Part shown: positions 24,281-33,481 of the stretch, one piece after another | How the letters are laid out: every line of letters starts with the position of its first letter | Numbering within the stretch: the stretch's first letter is position 1 | From: JBCCGG01 sp039029395 | GTDB lineage: Bacteria > Pseudomonadota > Alphaproteobacteria > Kiloniellales > JAKSDN01 | Assembly: GCA_039029395.1 (NCBI GenBank) | Contig: JBCCGG010000022.1 | Location: 1 to 64,000, forward strand | Direction: 5' to 3' | Length of the DNA: 64,000 nucleotides | Notes under the pieces: generated by a model | What the model was told of the DNA's origin: nothing | Databases searched by the model: none | The model's input: the letters and a program-made list of their open reading frames with translations, nothing else | Made by a program: the position numbers and the translations under genes

Positions 24281-25195
24281 ATGGATCATCGGCAGCTCGA
24301 GGCGCTCTATTGGATCGGCCGGCTCGGCAGCTTCGCGGCCGCGGCCCGCAAGCTGAACACCAGCCAACCTGCGATCTCGCTGCGCATTCGCGACCTGGAG
24401 CGATCCCTGGGCGTCGCCCTGTTCGACCGCAGCCGGCGGCGCGCGGTGCTGACGCCCCAAGGCCGGGAGGCGGCCGCGGGCGCCGAGCGCCTCCTGTCGT
24501 TCGCCACCGAGCTGCAGGAACGCCTGGCCAAACCCGGCGTGCTCAGCGGCCTGGTCCGGGTCGGTGTCACCGAGACCATCGCCTTGACCTGGCTGCCCAA
24601 GCTGGTCCAGCGCATCAACGGGGAGCTGCCCGACGTCATCCTCGAGCTCGACGTCGACCTCATGCTCAATCTCTGGGAGAAGTTCGAGCGCGGCAATCTG
24701 GAGCTTCTGCTGCTGCCCGGACCGATCGACAAGCCCGACCTGGTGATGGAGTACCTGGGCGGCACACCCTACGTTTGGATGAGCGCGCCGCGGCCGGGGT
24801 TGCCGAATCGCCCGATCACGCCGGCCGATCTTCAGACCATGCCGATCATCACGCTGGGCTCGGCCTCCACCATGCACGGGGTGAGCGAACGCTGGTTCAA
24901 GGACCACGGCACCCAGCCGCGCAGCCGGGACATCTGCAACAGCCTGGCCGTGGTCGCCAACCTGACCACGGCGGGCCTGGGTGTCAGCCTGCTGCCGCCA
25001 ATCATCTATCACCGCGAGTTGGAGCGGGGGCAGTTGATCGTGCTCGAGTCCGAACCGGCCTTGCCGCCGATCGAATTCTGGGCGGTCTATCCCCGAAGGC
25101 CGGTCTCGCCCCTGCCGGCCGCCGTGACGCGATTCGCGAAGCTGATCAGCACCTTCGAGCGCGGCCCGGCCTCTGCGGCGGGCCAACCCGCCTGA
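24281..25195 (+). CDS. LysR-family transcriptional regulator
   Basis: The 304-residue protein has an N-terminal winged HTH (YWIGRLGSFAAAARKLNTSQPAIS, then LFDRSRRRAVLTPQG) and a periplasmic-binding-like effector domain (RVGVTETIALTWLPKLVQ to the C-terminus). The start is ATG 24281 (MDHRQLEAL), the usual distance before the HTH. It is divergent from the TRAP/CoA operon with the palindrome between them, so it most likely controls that operon in response to its substrate. Confidence 0.9.
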   Translation: MDHRQLEALYWIGRLGSFAAAARKLNTSQPAISLRIRDLERSLGVALFDRSRRRAVLTPQGREAAAGAERLLSFATELQERLAKPGVLSGLVRVGVTETIALTWLPKLVQRINGELPDVILELDVDLMLNLWEKFERGNLELLLLPGPIDKPDLVMEYLGGTPYVWMSAPRPGLPNRPITPADLQTMPIITLGSASTMHGVSERWFKDHGTQPRSRDICNSLAVVANLTTAGLGVSLLPPIIYHRELERGQLIVLESEPALPPIEFWAVYPRRPVSPLPAAVTRFAKLISTFERGPASAAGQPA

Positions 25196-25305
25196 CCGGC
25201 CGGGTTATTTGCACCACATGCATGCCCCCCATCGGCCGGCGCATTGTGAACCGAGGGTGCGGCGCGTTAACGTCCTTCTATTGGCCCTGAGGCGGGGGAA
25301 CAACC

Positions 25306-25638
25306 ATGAGCGACGAAGGCGAGTTGGAATGGCACTGGGCGGCGAACGCCGATGACGTGCCCGAAGGCACTGCGAAAACCTGCAGCGTGGCGGGACGCCT
25401 GGTGGCCCTGATCCACCACGAAGGCCGCTTCTCCGCGCTCGACAACCGCTGCCCGCACATGGGTGGCCCCCTGGGAGAGGGCGAGATCGAGTTCGGCCGC
25501 CTGGTCTGCCCCTGGCACGGCCGGGAGTACGATCCCTTTACCGGCGCGTGCGAAGCCTATGACGAGCGGGTCGCCTGCTTTGCGGCCGAAGTGAGGGACG
25601 ACGGCGTCTACGTCAGCCTGCCGGCCGCGGCGTCCTAG
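25306..25638 (+). CDS. Rieske [2Fe-2S] ferredoxin-like protein
   Basis: The 110-residue soluble protein contains Cys-Pro-His and CPWH motifs (NRCPHMGGPL and LVCPWHGREYD), the C-x-H...C-x2-H Rieske pattern of NirD and dioxygenase ferredoxins. No signal peptide or membrane helix. It lies alone between the LysR gene and the convergent pta gene, overlapping the pta end by 4 bases. It may deliver electrons to an oxygenase elsewhere. No oxygenase component is adjacent, so its partner is unknown. Confidence 0.85.
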   Translation: MSDEGELEWHWAANADDVPEGTAKTCSVAGRLVALIHHEGRFSALDNRCPHMGGPLGEGEIEFGRLVCPWHGREYDPFTGACEAYDERVACFAAEVRDDGVYVSLPAAAS

Positions 25639-26636
25639 GCAATCTCGGCTGCCTGCACGCTGGTTACCGCGATAAGGTGAAAGACGTCGTCGGCGCTGCA
25701 GCCACGAGAGAGATCGTTGGCCGGCCTGGCCAGACCCTGGAGGATTGGGCCGACCGCCTTGGCGCCGCCGATGCGCTGGGCAATCTTGTAACCGATGTTC
25801 GCGGCCTCGAGGCCTGGGAAAACCAGGACGTTGGCCTCGCCCTCGAGTGGCGAGTTGGGTGCCTTGGAGGCGCTGATCGCTGGCACGAAGGCGGCGTCGA
25901 ACTGGATCTCGCCGTCCACGGTGAGGTCCGGCCGGGCCGACTTGACCATCTCGGTCGCCGCGACGACCCGCTCGACCCGCTCGTGTTTCGCGCTGCCGGC
26001 GGTGGAGAAGGACAGCATGGCGATGCGCGGCGTCTCCTGGGCCAGAGCCTGGAAGGAGTCGGCCGAGGAGATCGCGATCTGCGACAGCTCTTCCACCGAT
26101 GGCTCCACTATTAGGCCGCAATCGGCGAACACCAAGACACCTTGCTTGGGATGGTGCGCCTCGCACAGCATCATCAGGAAGAAGCTTGAGACCGTCTTGA
26201 CGCCGGGCGCCCGGCCGATGATCTGCAGGGCGGCGCGCACCGTGTCCGCGGTGGTCGCGACAGCGCCGCCGATCGTGCCGTCGCCGTCGCCCTGGCGCAC
26301 CATCATCGCAGCGAATTGCAAGGGATCTCGCATGGCCGCCCGAGCGGCCGCCTCGTCCACGCCCTTGTGCTTGCGCAGCTCGTGAAAGGCAGTGGCATAG
26401 GCCTCGGCCCGCGCCGCGGCGGCGGGGTCGACGATCTCGAAGGCCGCTGGATCGGCCCCGGCCGCCGACAGGCGCTCGGCCACCACGTCGGCGCGCCCGA
26501 CCAGCACCGGCTGGGCGATGCCCTCGGCATGCGCCCGCGCCGCACCCTCGGCTATGCGCGGGTCCTCGCCCTCGGACAGCACGATCCGCTTGGGCGATTT
26601 GCGCGCGGTGGTCAGAACATCGGCGAAAAAGTCCAT
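25635..26636 (-). CDS. pta: Phosphate acetyltransferase
   Basis: The 333-residue protein is a short, catalytic-domain-only Pta (RIVLSEGEDPRIAEGAARA start; GGAVATTADTVRAALQIIG; ADCGLIVEPSVEEL; MLSFSTAGSAKHERVERV; QFDAAFVPAIS; VFPGLEAANIGYKIAQRIG). It converts acetyl phosphate to acetyl-CoA. In a sulfonate cluster this is the step after Xsc, which releases acetyl phosphate from sulfoacetaldehyde. It is the last gene of the leftward taurine operon, 16 bases after the cupin gene. Confidence 0.92.
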   Translation of the reverse strand: MDFFADVLTTARKSPKRIVLSEGEDPRIAEGAARAHAEGIAQPVLVGRADVVAERLSAAGADPAAFEIVDPAAAARAEAYATAFHELRKHKGVDEAAARAAMRDPLQFAAMMVRQGDGDGTIGGAVATTADTVRAALQIIGRAPGVKTVSSFFLMMLCEAHHPKQGVLVFADCGLIVEPSVEELSQIAISSADSFQALAQETPRIAMLSFSTAGSAKHERVERVVAATEMVKSARPDLTVDGEIQFDAAFVPAISASKAPNSPLEGEANVLVFPGLEAANIGYKIAQRIGGAKAVGPILQGLARPANDLSRGCSADDVFHLIAVTSVQAAEIA

Positions 26637-26652
26637 CTCCCGCTCCTGTCGG

Positions 26653-27024
26653 TCAGTCGGTCTCGTGATGGCGAATGACGAAGTGCTTGGTCGTGGTTTC
26701 GATCACGTCCCAATAGCCGCGAAAGCCGTTGGGGATCAGGAAGGCATCGCCGCCGCGATATGTCTCGGCGTGGCCGGCCTCGTCGATCAACCGGACGTGG
26801 CCCGAGAGGATCATGCAGAACTCGTCGCGGTCGGTGAAGGCGTGCCAACGGCCGGGCGTGCTGGTCCAGGTCCCTGCGCTCAGTCCGCCGTCGGGGCTCT
26901 GAAAGTGCATGGCGATCTTGTGGTGGGGGTCGCCCTCGACCACCCGATCGGGTAGGTCGGCGAGCCGGCGCTCGCTTTCGCTGAGCGGTGTGCCGGAAAA
27001 GGAGACGACGGAGTTGTCGGACAT
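26653..27024 (-). CDS. Cupin domain protein (Cupin_3 type)
   Basis: The 123-residue single-domain cupin has the two half motifs TPGRWHAFTDRDEFCMILSG and YRGGDAFLIPNGFRGYWD. His and Glu ligands are partly present. Residues TKHFVIRHHETD close the barrel. Similar small cupins belong to the ureidoglycine-aminohydrolase/EutQ-like group. It lies within the xsc-pta cluster, so it may act on a taurine-pathway intermediate or protect an aldehyde step, but no such activity is established as far as I know. Confidence 0.75.
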   Translation of the reverse strand: MSDNSVVSFSGTPLSESERRLADLPDRVVEGDPHHKIAMHFQSPDGGLSAGTWTSTPGRWHAFTDRDEFCMILSGHVRLIDEAGHAETYRGGDAFLIPNGFRGYWDVIETTTKHFVIRHHETD

Positions 27025-27053
27025 GGCAGGGCCCTTTCAATTTGCGGCGGCGA

Positions 27054-28088
27054 TCAGCCGAGCATGTGGATGCCGATCAGGATGAAGCCAGCGATGAAGA
27101 CAGTCTCGGCGACGATCAGGATGATCGCCTGGCCGCCCACGTCGAGCATGCGCCGCAGGGAGGTTTTCATGCCGACCGCGGCGATCGCGATCAGCAACAT
27201 CCAGCGGGACAGATCGCCGAGCGCTTCGCTGACGAACTCCGGAATCACACCGAAGGAGTTTATGGCGGCCAGCGCCAGGAAGGCCAGCACGAAGCCGGGC
27301 ACGAGTGGCGGCCGCTTGCCTTCGCCTTCCTGTGCTTGGCCCATGGCGCGAATGACCAGCGAGAAGACCAGAACGACCGGCGCCAGCATGGTCACACGGA
27401 TCAGCTTGACCAAGGTCGCGGTATCCCCGGTTTCCTCGGAAACCGAGAAGCCGGCACCGACAACTTGGGCGACATCGTGGATCGTTCCGCCCAGGAACAC
27501 GCCGGTCTCGATGTCGTCGAGGGAGAATAGCTGCGTGACCAGCGGATAGGCGATCATGGCGACGGTGCTGAGGATGGTGACGCTCAGCACGGTGAAGATC
27601 AGATTGCGCTCGGAGTGCTCGTTCTTGGGCAGCACGGCGGCGATCGCCATGGCCGCCGAGGCGCCACAAATCGCAACCGAGCCGCCGGTCAGCAGCGCCA
27701 GACGCCAACCCCGGCCGAGCAGCTTTGAGCCGACAAAACCGAAAAGGATCGTCAGGACCACGCCGGCCACGACCAGGGCAATCAACTCTGGCCCAAGTCC
27801 GACCAACAGCTCCAGGCTGATCCTGGCGCCGAGCAGGGCCACGCCGAGGCGCAGCACGGTCCGGGCGGTAAACTCGATACCCTGCACGCAGCGCCCTTCC
27901 TCGGCCAGGAAATGAAAGGCGATGCCGAGCAGCAAGGCCATCAGCATGGCCGGTGCGCCATAGTGGTCGGACAGAAATTGCGCCGTCACCGCGACGACCA
28001 GCGACACCAGGAAGCCGGGGCCGACGCCCGAGGCAAAGCCGGGCAGGCGCTCGAACGACAGGCCGCGGAGGACGGATGGGGTAGCCAT
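27054..28088 (-). CDS. tauZ: YeiH/UPF0324-family membrane protein, probable sulfate/sulfite exporter
   Basis: The 344-residue protein has about ten membrane helices and the PSE/YeiH pattern (PGFLVSLVVAVTAQFLSDHYG, SVAICGASAAMAIAAVLP, VFLGGTIHDVAQVVGAG). Members next to xsc are called TauZ and proposed to export the sulfur anion after desulfonation. ATG 28088 with GGAG upstream is preferred to a longer reading. It lies between xsc and the cupin gene in the taurine operon. Confidence 0.82.
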   Translation of the reverse strand: MATPSVLRGLSFERLPGFASGVGPGFLVSLVVAVTAQFLSDHYGAPAMLMALLLGIAFHFLAEEGRCVQGIEFTARTVLRLGVALLGARISLELLVGLGPELIALVVAGVVLTILFGFVGSKLLGRGWRLALLTGGSVAICGASAAMAIAAVLPKNEHSERNLIFTVLSVTILSTVAMIAYPLVTQLFSLDDIETGVFLGGTIHDVAQVVGAGFSVSEETGDTATLVKLIRVTMLAPVVLVFSLVIRAMGQAQEGEGKRPPLVPGFVLAFLALAAINSFGVIPEFVSEALGDLSRWMLLIAIAAVGMKTSLRRMLDVGGQAIILIVAETVFIAGFILIGIHMLG

Positions 28089-28170
28089 GGCAAAAATCTC
28101 CAGGCTCGGCGCTCCAAAGCGGAGGCCGATGGGTAAAGTCAGAAACAAACAGCGTGTGTGTCAGGTAAAG

Positions 28171-28199
28171 CGGAGGCGGGCGCTTAGAGCCCGCCTCCG
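28171..28199 (-). terminator. GC-rich hairpin between xsc and tauZ
   Basis: CGGAGGCGGGC and GCCCGCCTCCG pair perfectly over 11 bp with a 7-base loop. It lies 20 bases after the xsc stop. No uninterrupted T-run follows on the minus strand, so it is more likely an attenuator or mRNA 3'-end stabiliser than a full stop. Confidence 0.55.
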
Positions 28200-28219
28200 T
28201 CTCGGAACGCTCCGGCAGC

Positions 28220-29998
28220 TTAGGCCGGCTGCTGGGGACGCATGTCGTTGGGGTCGATGCCGGCGACCGCGACAGGCGGCTTCATGGCATCGCGCCGGAA
28301 GGGCTCGCCGAGCTCCTGATTGAGAACCACCTCGATGAAGGTCGTGACGCGGTCCTCCATCTGCTCCTTGATGGCGGTCTTCAAGGCCTCGGTCAGGCTC
28401 TCCATGGAATCGGCCTGGACGCCCTTGACACCGCAAGCTTCAGCGACCTTGGCATAGTTGACGCCGACGTTGAGCTCGGTGCCGACGAAGTTGTCATCGA
28501 ACCACAGCGTCGTGTTGCGCTTTTCCGCGCCCCACTGGTAGTTGCGGAAGATGACCATGGTGATCGGCTCCCAGTCGTTGCGGCCGCACGCGGTCATCTC
28601 GTTCATCGAGATGCCGAAGGCGCCGTCGCCGGCAAAGCCGACACAGGGCACGTCCGGGCAACCGATCTTCGCGCCGAGGATGGACGGCAAGCCGTAGCCG
28701 CAGGGCCCGAAGAGGCCGGGAGCCAGGTACATGCGGCCCTTCTCGAAGCTCGGATAGGCATTGCCGATGGCGCAGTTGTTGCCGATGTCCGAGCTGATGA
28801 TCGCGTTCTCGGGCATGGCCGCCTGGATCGCGCGCCAGGCTTGACGCGGGCTCATCCTATTTGGCTCGCGGTCGCGCGAACGCTGATTCCAGGTGATGCC
28901 GGGATCGTCGTCCTCGTGATCCATCGACGAGAGCTCCTGGGCCCAGGCCGACTTGGCTTGGGCGACCATGCCCATGCGCTCGTCGCGGCCGGCATCGCCG
29001 GCGCTGTCGGACAGCTGTGCCAGGATCTGCTCGGCAACCTTGCGCGCATCGCCCTGGATGCCGACGGCGACCTTCTTGGTGAGGCCGATCCGGTCGGCAT
29101 TGATGTCGACCTGAATGAGCTTCGCCTCTTTCGGCCAATAGTCGGTCTGATAGGCCGGCAGGGACGAGAAGGGATTGAGCCGGGTGCCGAGCGCCAGCAC
29201 CACGTCGGCCTTGGCGATCATTTGCATGCCCGCCTTGGAGCCGTTGTAGCCGAGCGGGCCGCAGGACAGCGGGTGCGTACCCGGGAAGGCGTCGTTGTGC
29301 TGGTAGTTGCAGCAAACCGGCGCGGCAAGCCGCTCGGCGAGCGCGGCCGAGGCCGGGATCGCACCCGACAACACCACGCCGGCGCCGTTCAAGATCACCG
29401 GGAACTTCGCCTCGGACAGCAGCTTGGCCGCCTCGGCGATCGCCTCTTCACCGCCGCGGGGATGCTCGATCTTGACGATCTGCGGCAGTTCGATGTCGAT
29501 CACCTGGGTCCAGTAGTCGCGCGGCACGTTGATCTGCGCCGGCGCGGAGCCCCGGAAAGCCTTGAGGATCACCCGGTTCAGCACTTCGGCGATGCGGGTC
29601 GGGTCGCGCACTTCTTCCTGATAGCAGACGCAATCCTCGAACATGGCCATCTGCTTCATCTCCTGGAAGCCGCCTTGGCCGATGGTCTTGTTGGCGGCCT
29701 GGGGGGTCACCAGCAAAAGCGGCGTGTGGTTCCAGTAGGCGGTGATGATCGGGGTCACCATGTTGGTGATGCCCGGGCCGTTCTGGGCGATAGCCATGGA
29801 CATCTTGCCGGTCGCCCGGGTGTAGCCGTCGGCGCTCATGCCGGCGTTCACTTCATGGGCGCAGTCCCAAAACTTGATGCCGGCGGCCGGGAACAGATCG
29901 GAAATCGGCATCATGGCCGAGCCGATGATCCCAAAGGCATGCTCAATGCCGTGCATTTGCAAAACCTTTACGAAGGCTTCCTCGGTGGTCATTTTCAT
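28220..29998 (-). CDS. xsc: Sulfoacetaldehyde acetyltransferase
   Basis: The 592-residue ThDP enzyme matches Xsc throughout: FGIIGSAMMPISDLFPAAG at the start, HEVNAGMSADGYTRATGK with the catalytic Glu, GGFQEMKQMAMFEDCVCYQ, and the ThDP motif GDGAFGISMNEMTACGRNDW. It cleaves sulfoacetaldehyde with phosphate to sulfite and acetyl phosphate. Start ATG is at 29998, 37 bases after the TauY-like gene. This is the marker gene of taurine or isethionate dissimilation. Confidence 0.96.
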   Translation of the reverse strand: MKMTTEEAFVKVLQMHGIEHAFGIIGSAMMPISDLFPAAGIKFWDCAHEVNAGMSADGYTRATGKMSMAIAQNGPGITNMVTPIITAYWNHTPLLLVTPQAANKTIGQGGFQEMKQMAMFEDCVCYQEEVRDPTRIAEVLNRVILKAFRGSAPAQINVPRDYWTQVIDIELPQIVKIEHPRGGEEAIAEAAKLLSEAKFPVILNGAGVVLSGAIPASAALAERLAAPVCCNYQHNDAFPGTHPLSCGPLGYNGSKAGMQMIAKADVVLALGTRLNPFSSLPAYQTDYWPKEAKLIQVDINADRIGLTKKVAVGIQGDARKVAEQILAQLSDSAGDAGRDERMGMVAQAKSAWAQELSSMDHEDDDPGITWNQRSRDREPNRMSPRQAWRAIQAAMPENAIISSDIGNNCAIGNAYPSFEKGRMYLAPGLFGPCGYGLPSILGAKIGCPDVPCVGFAGDGAFGISMNEMTACGRNDWEPITMVIFRNYQWGAEKRNTTLWFDDNFVGTELNVGVNYAKVAEACGVKGVQADSMESLTEALKTAIKEQMEDRVTTFIEVVLNQELGEPFRRDAMKPPVAVAGIDPNDMRPQQPA

Positions 29999-30035
29999 GG
30001 CTATCTCTCCTGTGATAGGCGTTTAGCGCTAGTGT

Positions 30036-31487
30036 TCAGAATTTCTCGTCTTTGAGGTAGTACCAGACGTACATGAAGCGTTGGCCCAGGCGGCGGAACG
30101 GCGTCAGGATGCCGTGGCTGGGCAGCTGGGAGGTGAAGATCGGCAGGTCGAGGCCCTTGCCCTTGCCCGCCACCATCTGCGCCATGCGCCGGCCGGCCTG
30201 GGCGGAGTACATCACGCCGTTGCCGCCGTAGCCCATGGCATAGAAAACCGCGTGCTCCGGATCGGGCTGGAAAACCCGGGGCATCATGTCGTGGCTGACA
30301 TCGACCCAGCCCCACCATGAATAGTCTAGGTTGATGTCCTCCAGCACCGGGAACTTGCGATAGAGACTCTTCTTCAGCAGCTCGAGGTGCTTTGGATTCT
30401 CGGCGTCGCTTCCGGTGACCGCGCTACGGCTGCCGATCTGCACCCGGCCGTCCGGAAGGTAGCGGTAGTAGTGGCGCAGGGTGCGCGTATCGGTCAGCGG
30501 CGAGCAGGTCTTGAAGCCGCAGACCTCCTTCTCCTCGTCGGTCAGGGGCCGGGTGACGATCGAGTTGGACAAGATCGGCATCAGGCGGTTCTTGGTCCGG
30601 TTGCTCAAGCCCGGCGGCGTGTAGCCGGCGGTCGCCAGGGCGACGGCCCGCGCGCGCACAGTGCCTCCGGGCGTGGTCAGGTGGTGGACGCCGTTCTTGA
30701 CCTTCCAGCCCATGACCGGGCTCGCCGGATGGACCTTGGCGCCCAGCTTGCGGGCCAGCGTCTGGTAGCCGAAGGCGAGCTTGGCGGCATGGATGCAGGT
30801 GCCGTCGGGCTCGTGCATGGCGCCCGCAGCCTCCTGATCCTTGACGTGGCCCTCGTGCAGCTCCTCGCGGGAAAGGATGCGCGAGCCATAGCCGAAGACC
30901 TCGTTCAGAAGCTGCGACTCTTTCCGTAGGTTCGCCATCACGCCGGGCTTGTGGGCGATGTAGTAGTGACCGCCCTCCTGGGGCTCGCAGTCGAATTCGC
31001 CGGAGCCGATTAGGTCCCGGAAGACCTCGAATCCCTCGACCACCTCGTTGTGCATCTTCTTGGCGACATCGACGCCCCAGCGCTTGATCCATTGGGAGCG
31101 CTTAAGCCGGCCGGAGGAAATTTGTGCTTGGCCGCCATTGCGGGTCGAGCAGCCCCAGGCCACGGTGTTGGCCTCCAGGACCGTTGCTTTGATGCCGTGC
31201 TCCTTGGCCAGGTGAATCGCACAGGACAGCCCGGTGTAGCCAGAGCCGACGACAACCACATCGGCATCGATGTCGCCGTCGACCGGGCCGTCGTCCTCGG
31301 GCGGCGTGCCGGCGGTGCCGATCCAGTAGGTCGGCGCGTAGTCGCGATTGTGACCGGGCCCGGCATCGACCAAGGGGTCGTAGCGCGGGTCGTAGCTGGC
31401 CTTGGGCCAGTGGCGTGGGCGAACGCTCGTCGGTGCGAGCGCGGCTTCCGGCATGTCCGAGGCGGAGTGTGCGGTGTCGTTCGACAT
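30036..31487 (-). CDS. tauY: FAD-dependent amine oxidoreductase, taurine dehydrogenase large subunit-like
   Basis: About 483 residues of the DAO/DadA fold. VVVVGSGYTGLSCAIHLA binds FAD, then TVLEANTVAWGCSTRNGGQ and a C-terminal AVFYAMGYGGNGVMYSAQAGRRMAQM. These proteins next to xsc form TauY, which with small TauX oxidises taurine to sulfoacetaldehyde. No tauX was found upstream. The start ATG 31487 (MSNDTAHS) is preferred, though ATG 31502 is possible. A putrescine or glycine oxidase function cannot be excluded from sequence alone. Confidence 0.72.
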   Translation of the reverse strand: MSNDTAHSASDMPEAALAPTSVRPRHWPKASYDPRYDPLVDAGPGHNRDYAPTYWIGTAGTPPEDDGPVDGDIDADVVVVGSGYTGLSCAIHLAKEHGIKATVLEANTVAWGCSTRNGGQAQISSGRLKRSQWIKRWGVDVAKKMHNEVVEGFEVFRDLIGSGEFDCEPQEGGHYYIAHKPGVMANLRKESQLLNEVFGYGSRILSREELHEGHVKDQEAAGAMHEPDGTCIHAAKLAFGYQTLARKLGAKVHPASPVMGWKVKNGVHHLTTPGGTVRARAVALATAGYTPPGLSNRTKNRLMPILSNSIVTRPLTDEEKEVCGFKTCSPLTDTRTLRHYYRYLPDGRVQIGSRSAVTGSDAENPKHLELLKKSLYRKFPVLEDINLDYSWWGWVDVSHDMMPRVFQPDPEHAVFYAMGYGGNGVMYSAQAGRRMAQMVAGKGKGLDLPIFTSQLPSHGILTPFRRLGQRFMYVWYYLKDEKF

Positions 31488-31502
31488 CTTGCAGTGGCCC
31501 AT

Positions 31503-31823
31503 CTCTGCGGTGCGCCAGCGTTCCGGCGCTCCGCGCGTTGCGAAAGGTAAAGAGCTTGGCGCCTCCAGCTACGACCCTGCCTGCCAAAACTGCGGCGGCC
31601 CGTATGCCGGACCTAATGGCTTGGGTGCAGGTCGAGAGGGCGGAGGCCGTGGGCCCTGCCCTCGAGACGACGAAGCTCGAAAATCCTAGCCTTTAGATTG
31701 ACACACCCGCACATCCCTCATGCGCGCTCGATGTGTCGGGAAGATATCTATGCCATGACCCGATCACATGATATATCCAGATGAAAAGTTGACTAAGTCC
31801 AGATTTCTGAGGACACTCGGCCC
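31503..31823. other. Divergent control region of the taurine genes
   Basis: These 321 bases separate the tauY-like gene from tauR. The tauY-proximal half is GC-rich and has no supported ORF. The tauR-proximal part (31690-31820) is AT-rich and contains the TauR-type direct repeats. Confidence 0.5.
31771..31802 (-). promoter_or_regulatory. Candidate TauR operator, two direct repeats 22 bp apart
   Basis: On the minus strand CTGGACTTAG (31793-31802) and CTGGATATAT (31771-31780) are repeated with a 22-bp period, two helical turns. This closely matches the CTGGAC(T/C)TAA repeats I recall for TauR of Rhodobacter. The repeats lie 22-53 bases before the tauR start and upstream of tauY, suiting activation of the tau operon and autoregulation. 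Confidence 0.65.
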
Positions 31824-33296
31824 ATGGACGAACATAGGGTTCCCGAAGAGCTCTTCTTTCTTGATCGGGCCGGGCCGCGCAGCCTGCAGGCACAGGTCCG
31901 CGAGACCGTCGTTTCGGCCGTGCTCGACCGGCGGCTGTTGCCGGGGGCCCGGCTACCCTCGACGCGAAAGCTGGCGTCGCACCTCAATGTCTCGCGCCTG
32001 ACCGTCACCTTGGCTTATCAGGAGCTGGTCGCTCAGGGATACCTCTCGACCGCTCCCAGAAGCGGGTTCATCGTGGCCGAAACGGCGCCAGCGCCGCAGA
32101 TCCGCTACGGACCGGGTCCCAAGGCAAGCTCGGCGGTCGATTGGGCGGCGCGGCTCGCGACCAGCGTGATGGATCGGCGGGAAATCGAAAAGCCCGAGGA
32201 TTGGCGCTCTTTTCCCTACCCCTTTATCTACGGCCAGATGGACATGTCCCTGTTCCACCACAACGCATGGCGGGACTGCGCGCGCCGGGCGCTTGGGCGG
32301 CGGGATTTCGAAGACATGGCAAGAGACGCGGCGGCGGCCGACGACCCCATGCTGGTCGACTATATCTCCTCGCGCACCCTGCCGCGACGGGGCATCACGG
32401 CCGAACGCGGCGAGATCCTGGTGACCGTCGGCGCCCAGAACGCCCTTTGGCTGACCATCCAGCTCTTGGCCAAGGGTCCATTCCATGCGGTATGCGAAAA
32501 CCCCGGCTACCCGGACATTGCAACCGCCCTGCGTTGGAACGGCGCCAGGGTGACTCCGGTCACTGTCGACCTGGACGGGCTACCGGTCAGTCGTCTGCCG
32601 GCCGATCTTGATGCGGTCTTTGTCACGCCGAGCCACCACGCGCCGACCGCGGTCACCATGCCGACGCGGCGCCGCTCCCGCCTGTTGCGCGCCGCCGACG
32701 AGCAAGACTTCCTGATCGTCGAAGACGACTACGAGTTCGAGATGAGCTTCCTCAAGCCGCCAAGCCCGGCCCTCAAGTCGCTCGACCGCTCGGGGCGGGT
32801 GATCTACGTTGGCAGCTTCTCCAAAGCACTCTTCCCAGGTTTGCGGCTCGGCTACCTGGTCGGCCCGGAGCCCTTCATCAGCCAGGCGCGCCGCCTGCGC
32901 GCGCTCATGCTGCGCCATCCGCCTGGTCACCAGCAGCGCACGGTTGCCTACTTTCTGGCGGACGGCCACTACGACAGTCTGATCCGGGACATGCGCATGG
33001 CCTTCGCCGAGCGGCGCATGATCATGACACAGGCCCTCGAGCGCGAGGGCCTGGAGATTGCCGGGGCCGCCAGCTTCGGCGGCACCAATCTATGGATCAA
33101 GGGCCCCGACGGGCTCGACTCCCTCGCCTTCGCGCGCGAGCTGCGCGAGGACGGGGTGTTGATCGAGCCGGGCGCGCCGTTTTTCGACGGAACTAAGGAT
33201 CCGATTCAGTTCTTCCGCATGGCCTACTCCTCCATTCCGTCCGAGAGAATCGAGGGCGGTGTCCGGCTTATCGCTGAAAAGCTCGCCGCCCGCTGA
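31824..33296 (+). CDS. tauR: MocR-type (GntR-aminotransferase) regulator, TauR
   Basis: The 490-residue protein fuses an N-terminal GntR winged helix (about residues 15-85; RLPSTRKLASHLNVSRLTV-like) to a class I aminotransferase domain. PLP-binding residues are visible: Asp/Tyr in IVEDDYEFE and the Schiff-base Lys in GSFSKALFPGLRLGY. This is the MocR architecture. Position divergent from tauY/xsc and the operator repeats identify it as TauR, the taurine-responsive activator. Start ATG 31824. Confidence 0.88.
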   Translation: MDEHRVPEELFFLDRAGPRSLQAQVRETVVSAVLDRRLLPGARLPSTRKLASHLNVSRLTVTLAYQELVAQGYLSTAPRSGFIVAETAPAPQIRYGPGPKASSAVDWAARLATSVMDRREIEKPEDWRSFPYPFIYGQMDMSLFHHNAWRDCARRALGRRDFEDMARDAAAADDPMLVDYISSRTLPRRGITAERGEILVTVGAQNALWLTIQLLAKGPFHAVCENPGYPDIATALRWNGARVTPVTVDLDGLPVSRLPADLDAVFVTPSHHAPTAVTMPTRRRSRLLRAADEQDFLIVEDDYEFEMSFLKPPSPALKSLDRSGRVIYVGSFSKALFPGLRLGYLVGPEPFISQARRLRALMLRHPPGHQQRTVAYFLADGHYDSLIRDMRMAFAERRMIMTQALEREGLEIAGAASFGGTNLWIKGPDGLDSLAFARELREDGVLIEPGAPFFDGTKDPIQFFRMAYSSIPSERIEGGVRLIAEKLAAR

Positions 33297-33481
33297 CGAC
33301 GCAATCTGGGAAAATTCACGTCCGATCTGACAGGGATGGAATATTCCCCGCCTTGGCCGGTCTATCTATCGAGACGCGCGACAAGCAAGCCCGATCCGAA
33401 TGCCGCCTCGGGCCTGGACCCACCGCGCGCCTTTGCCGGAGATGAGTTGAAACTGCCTTGCAAGACGGAGGACCCAACGTC

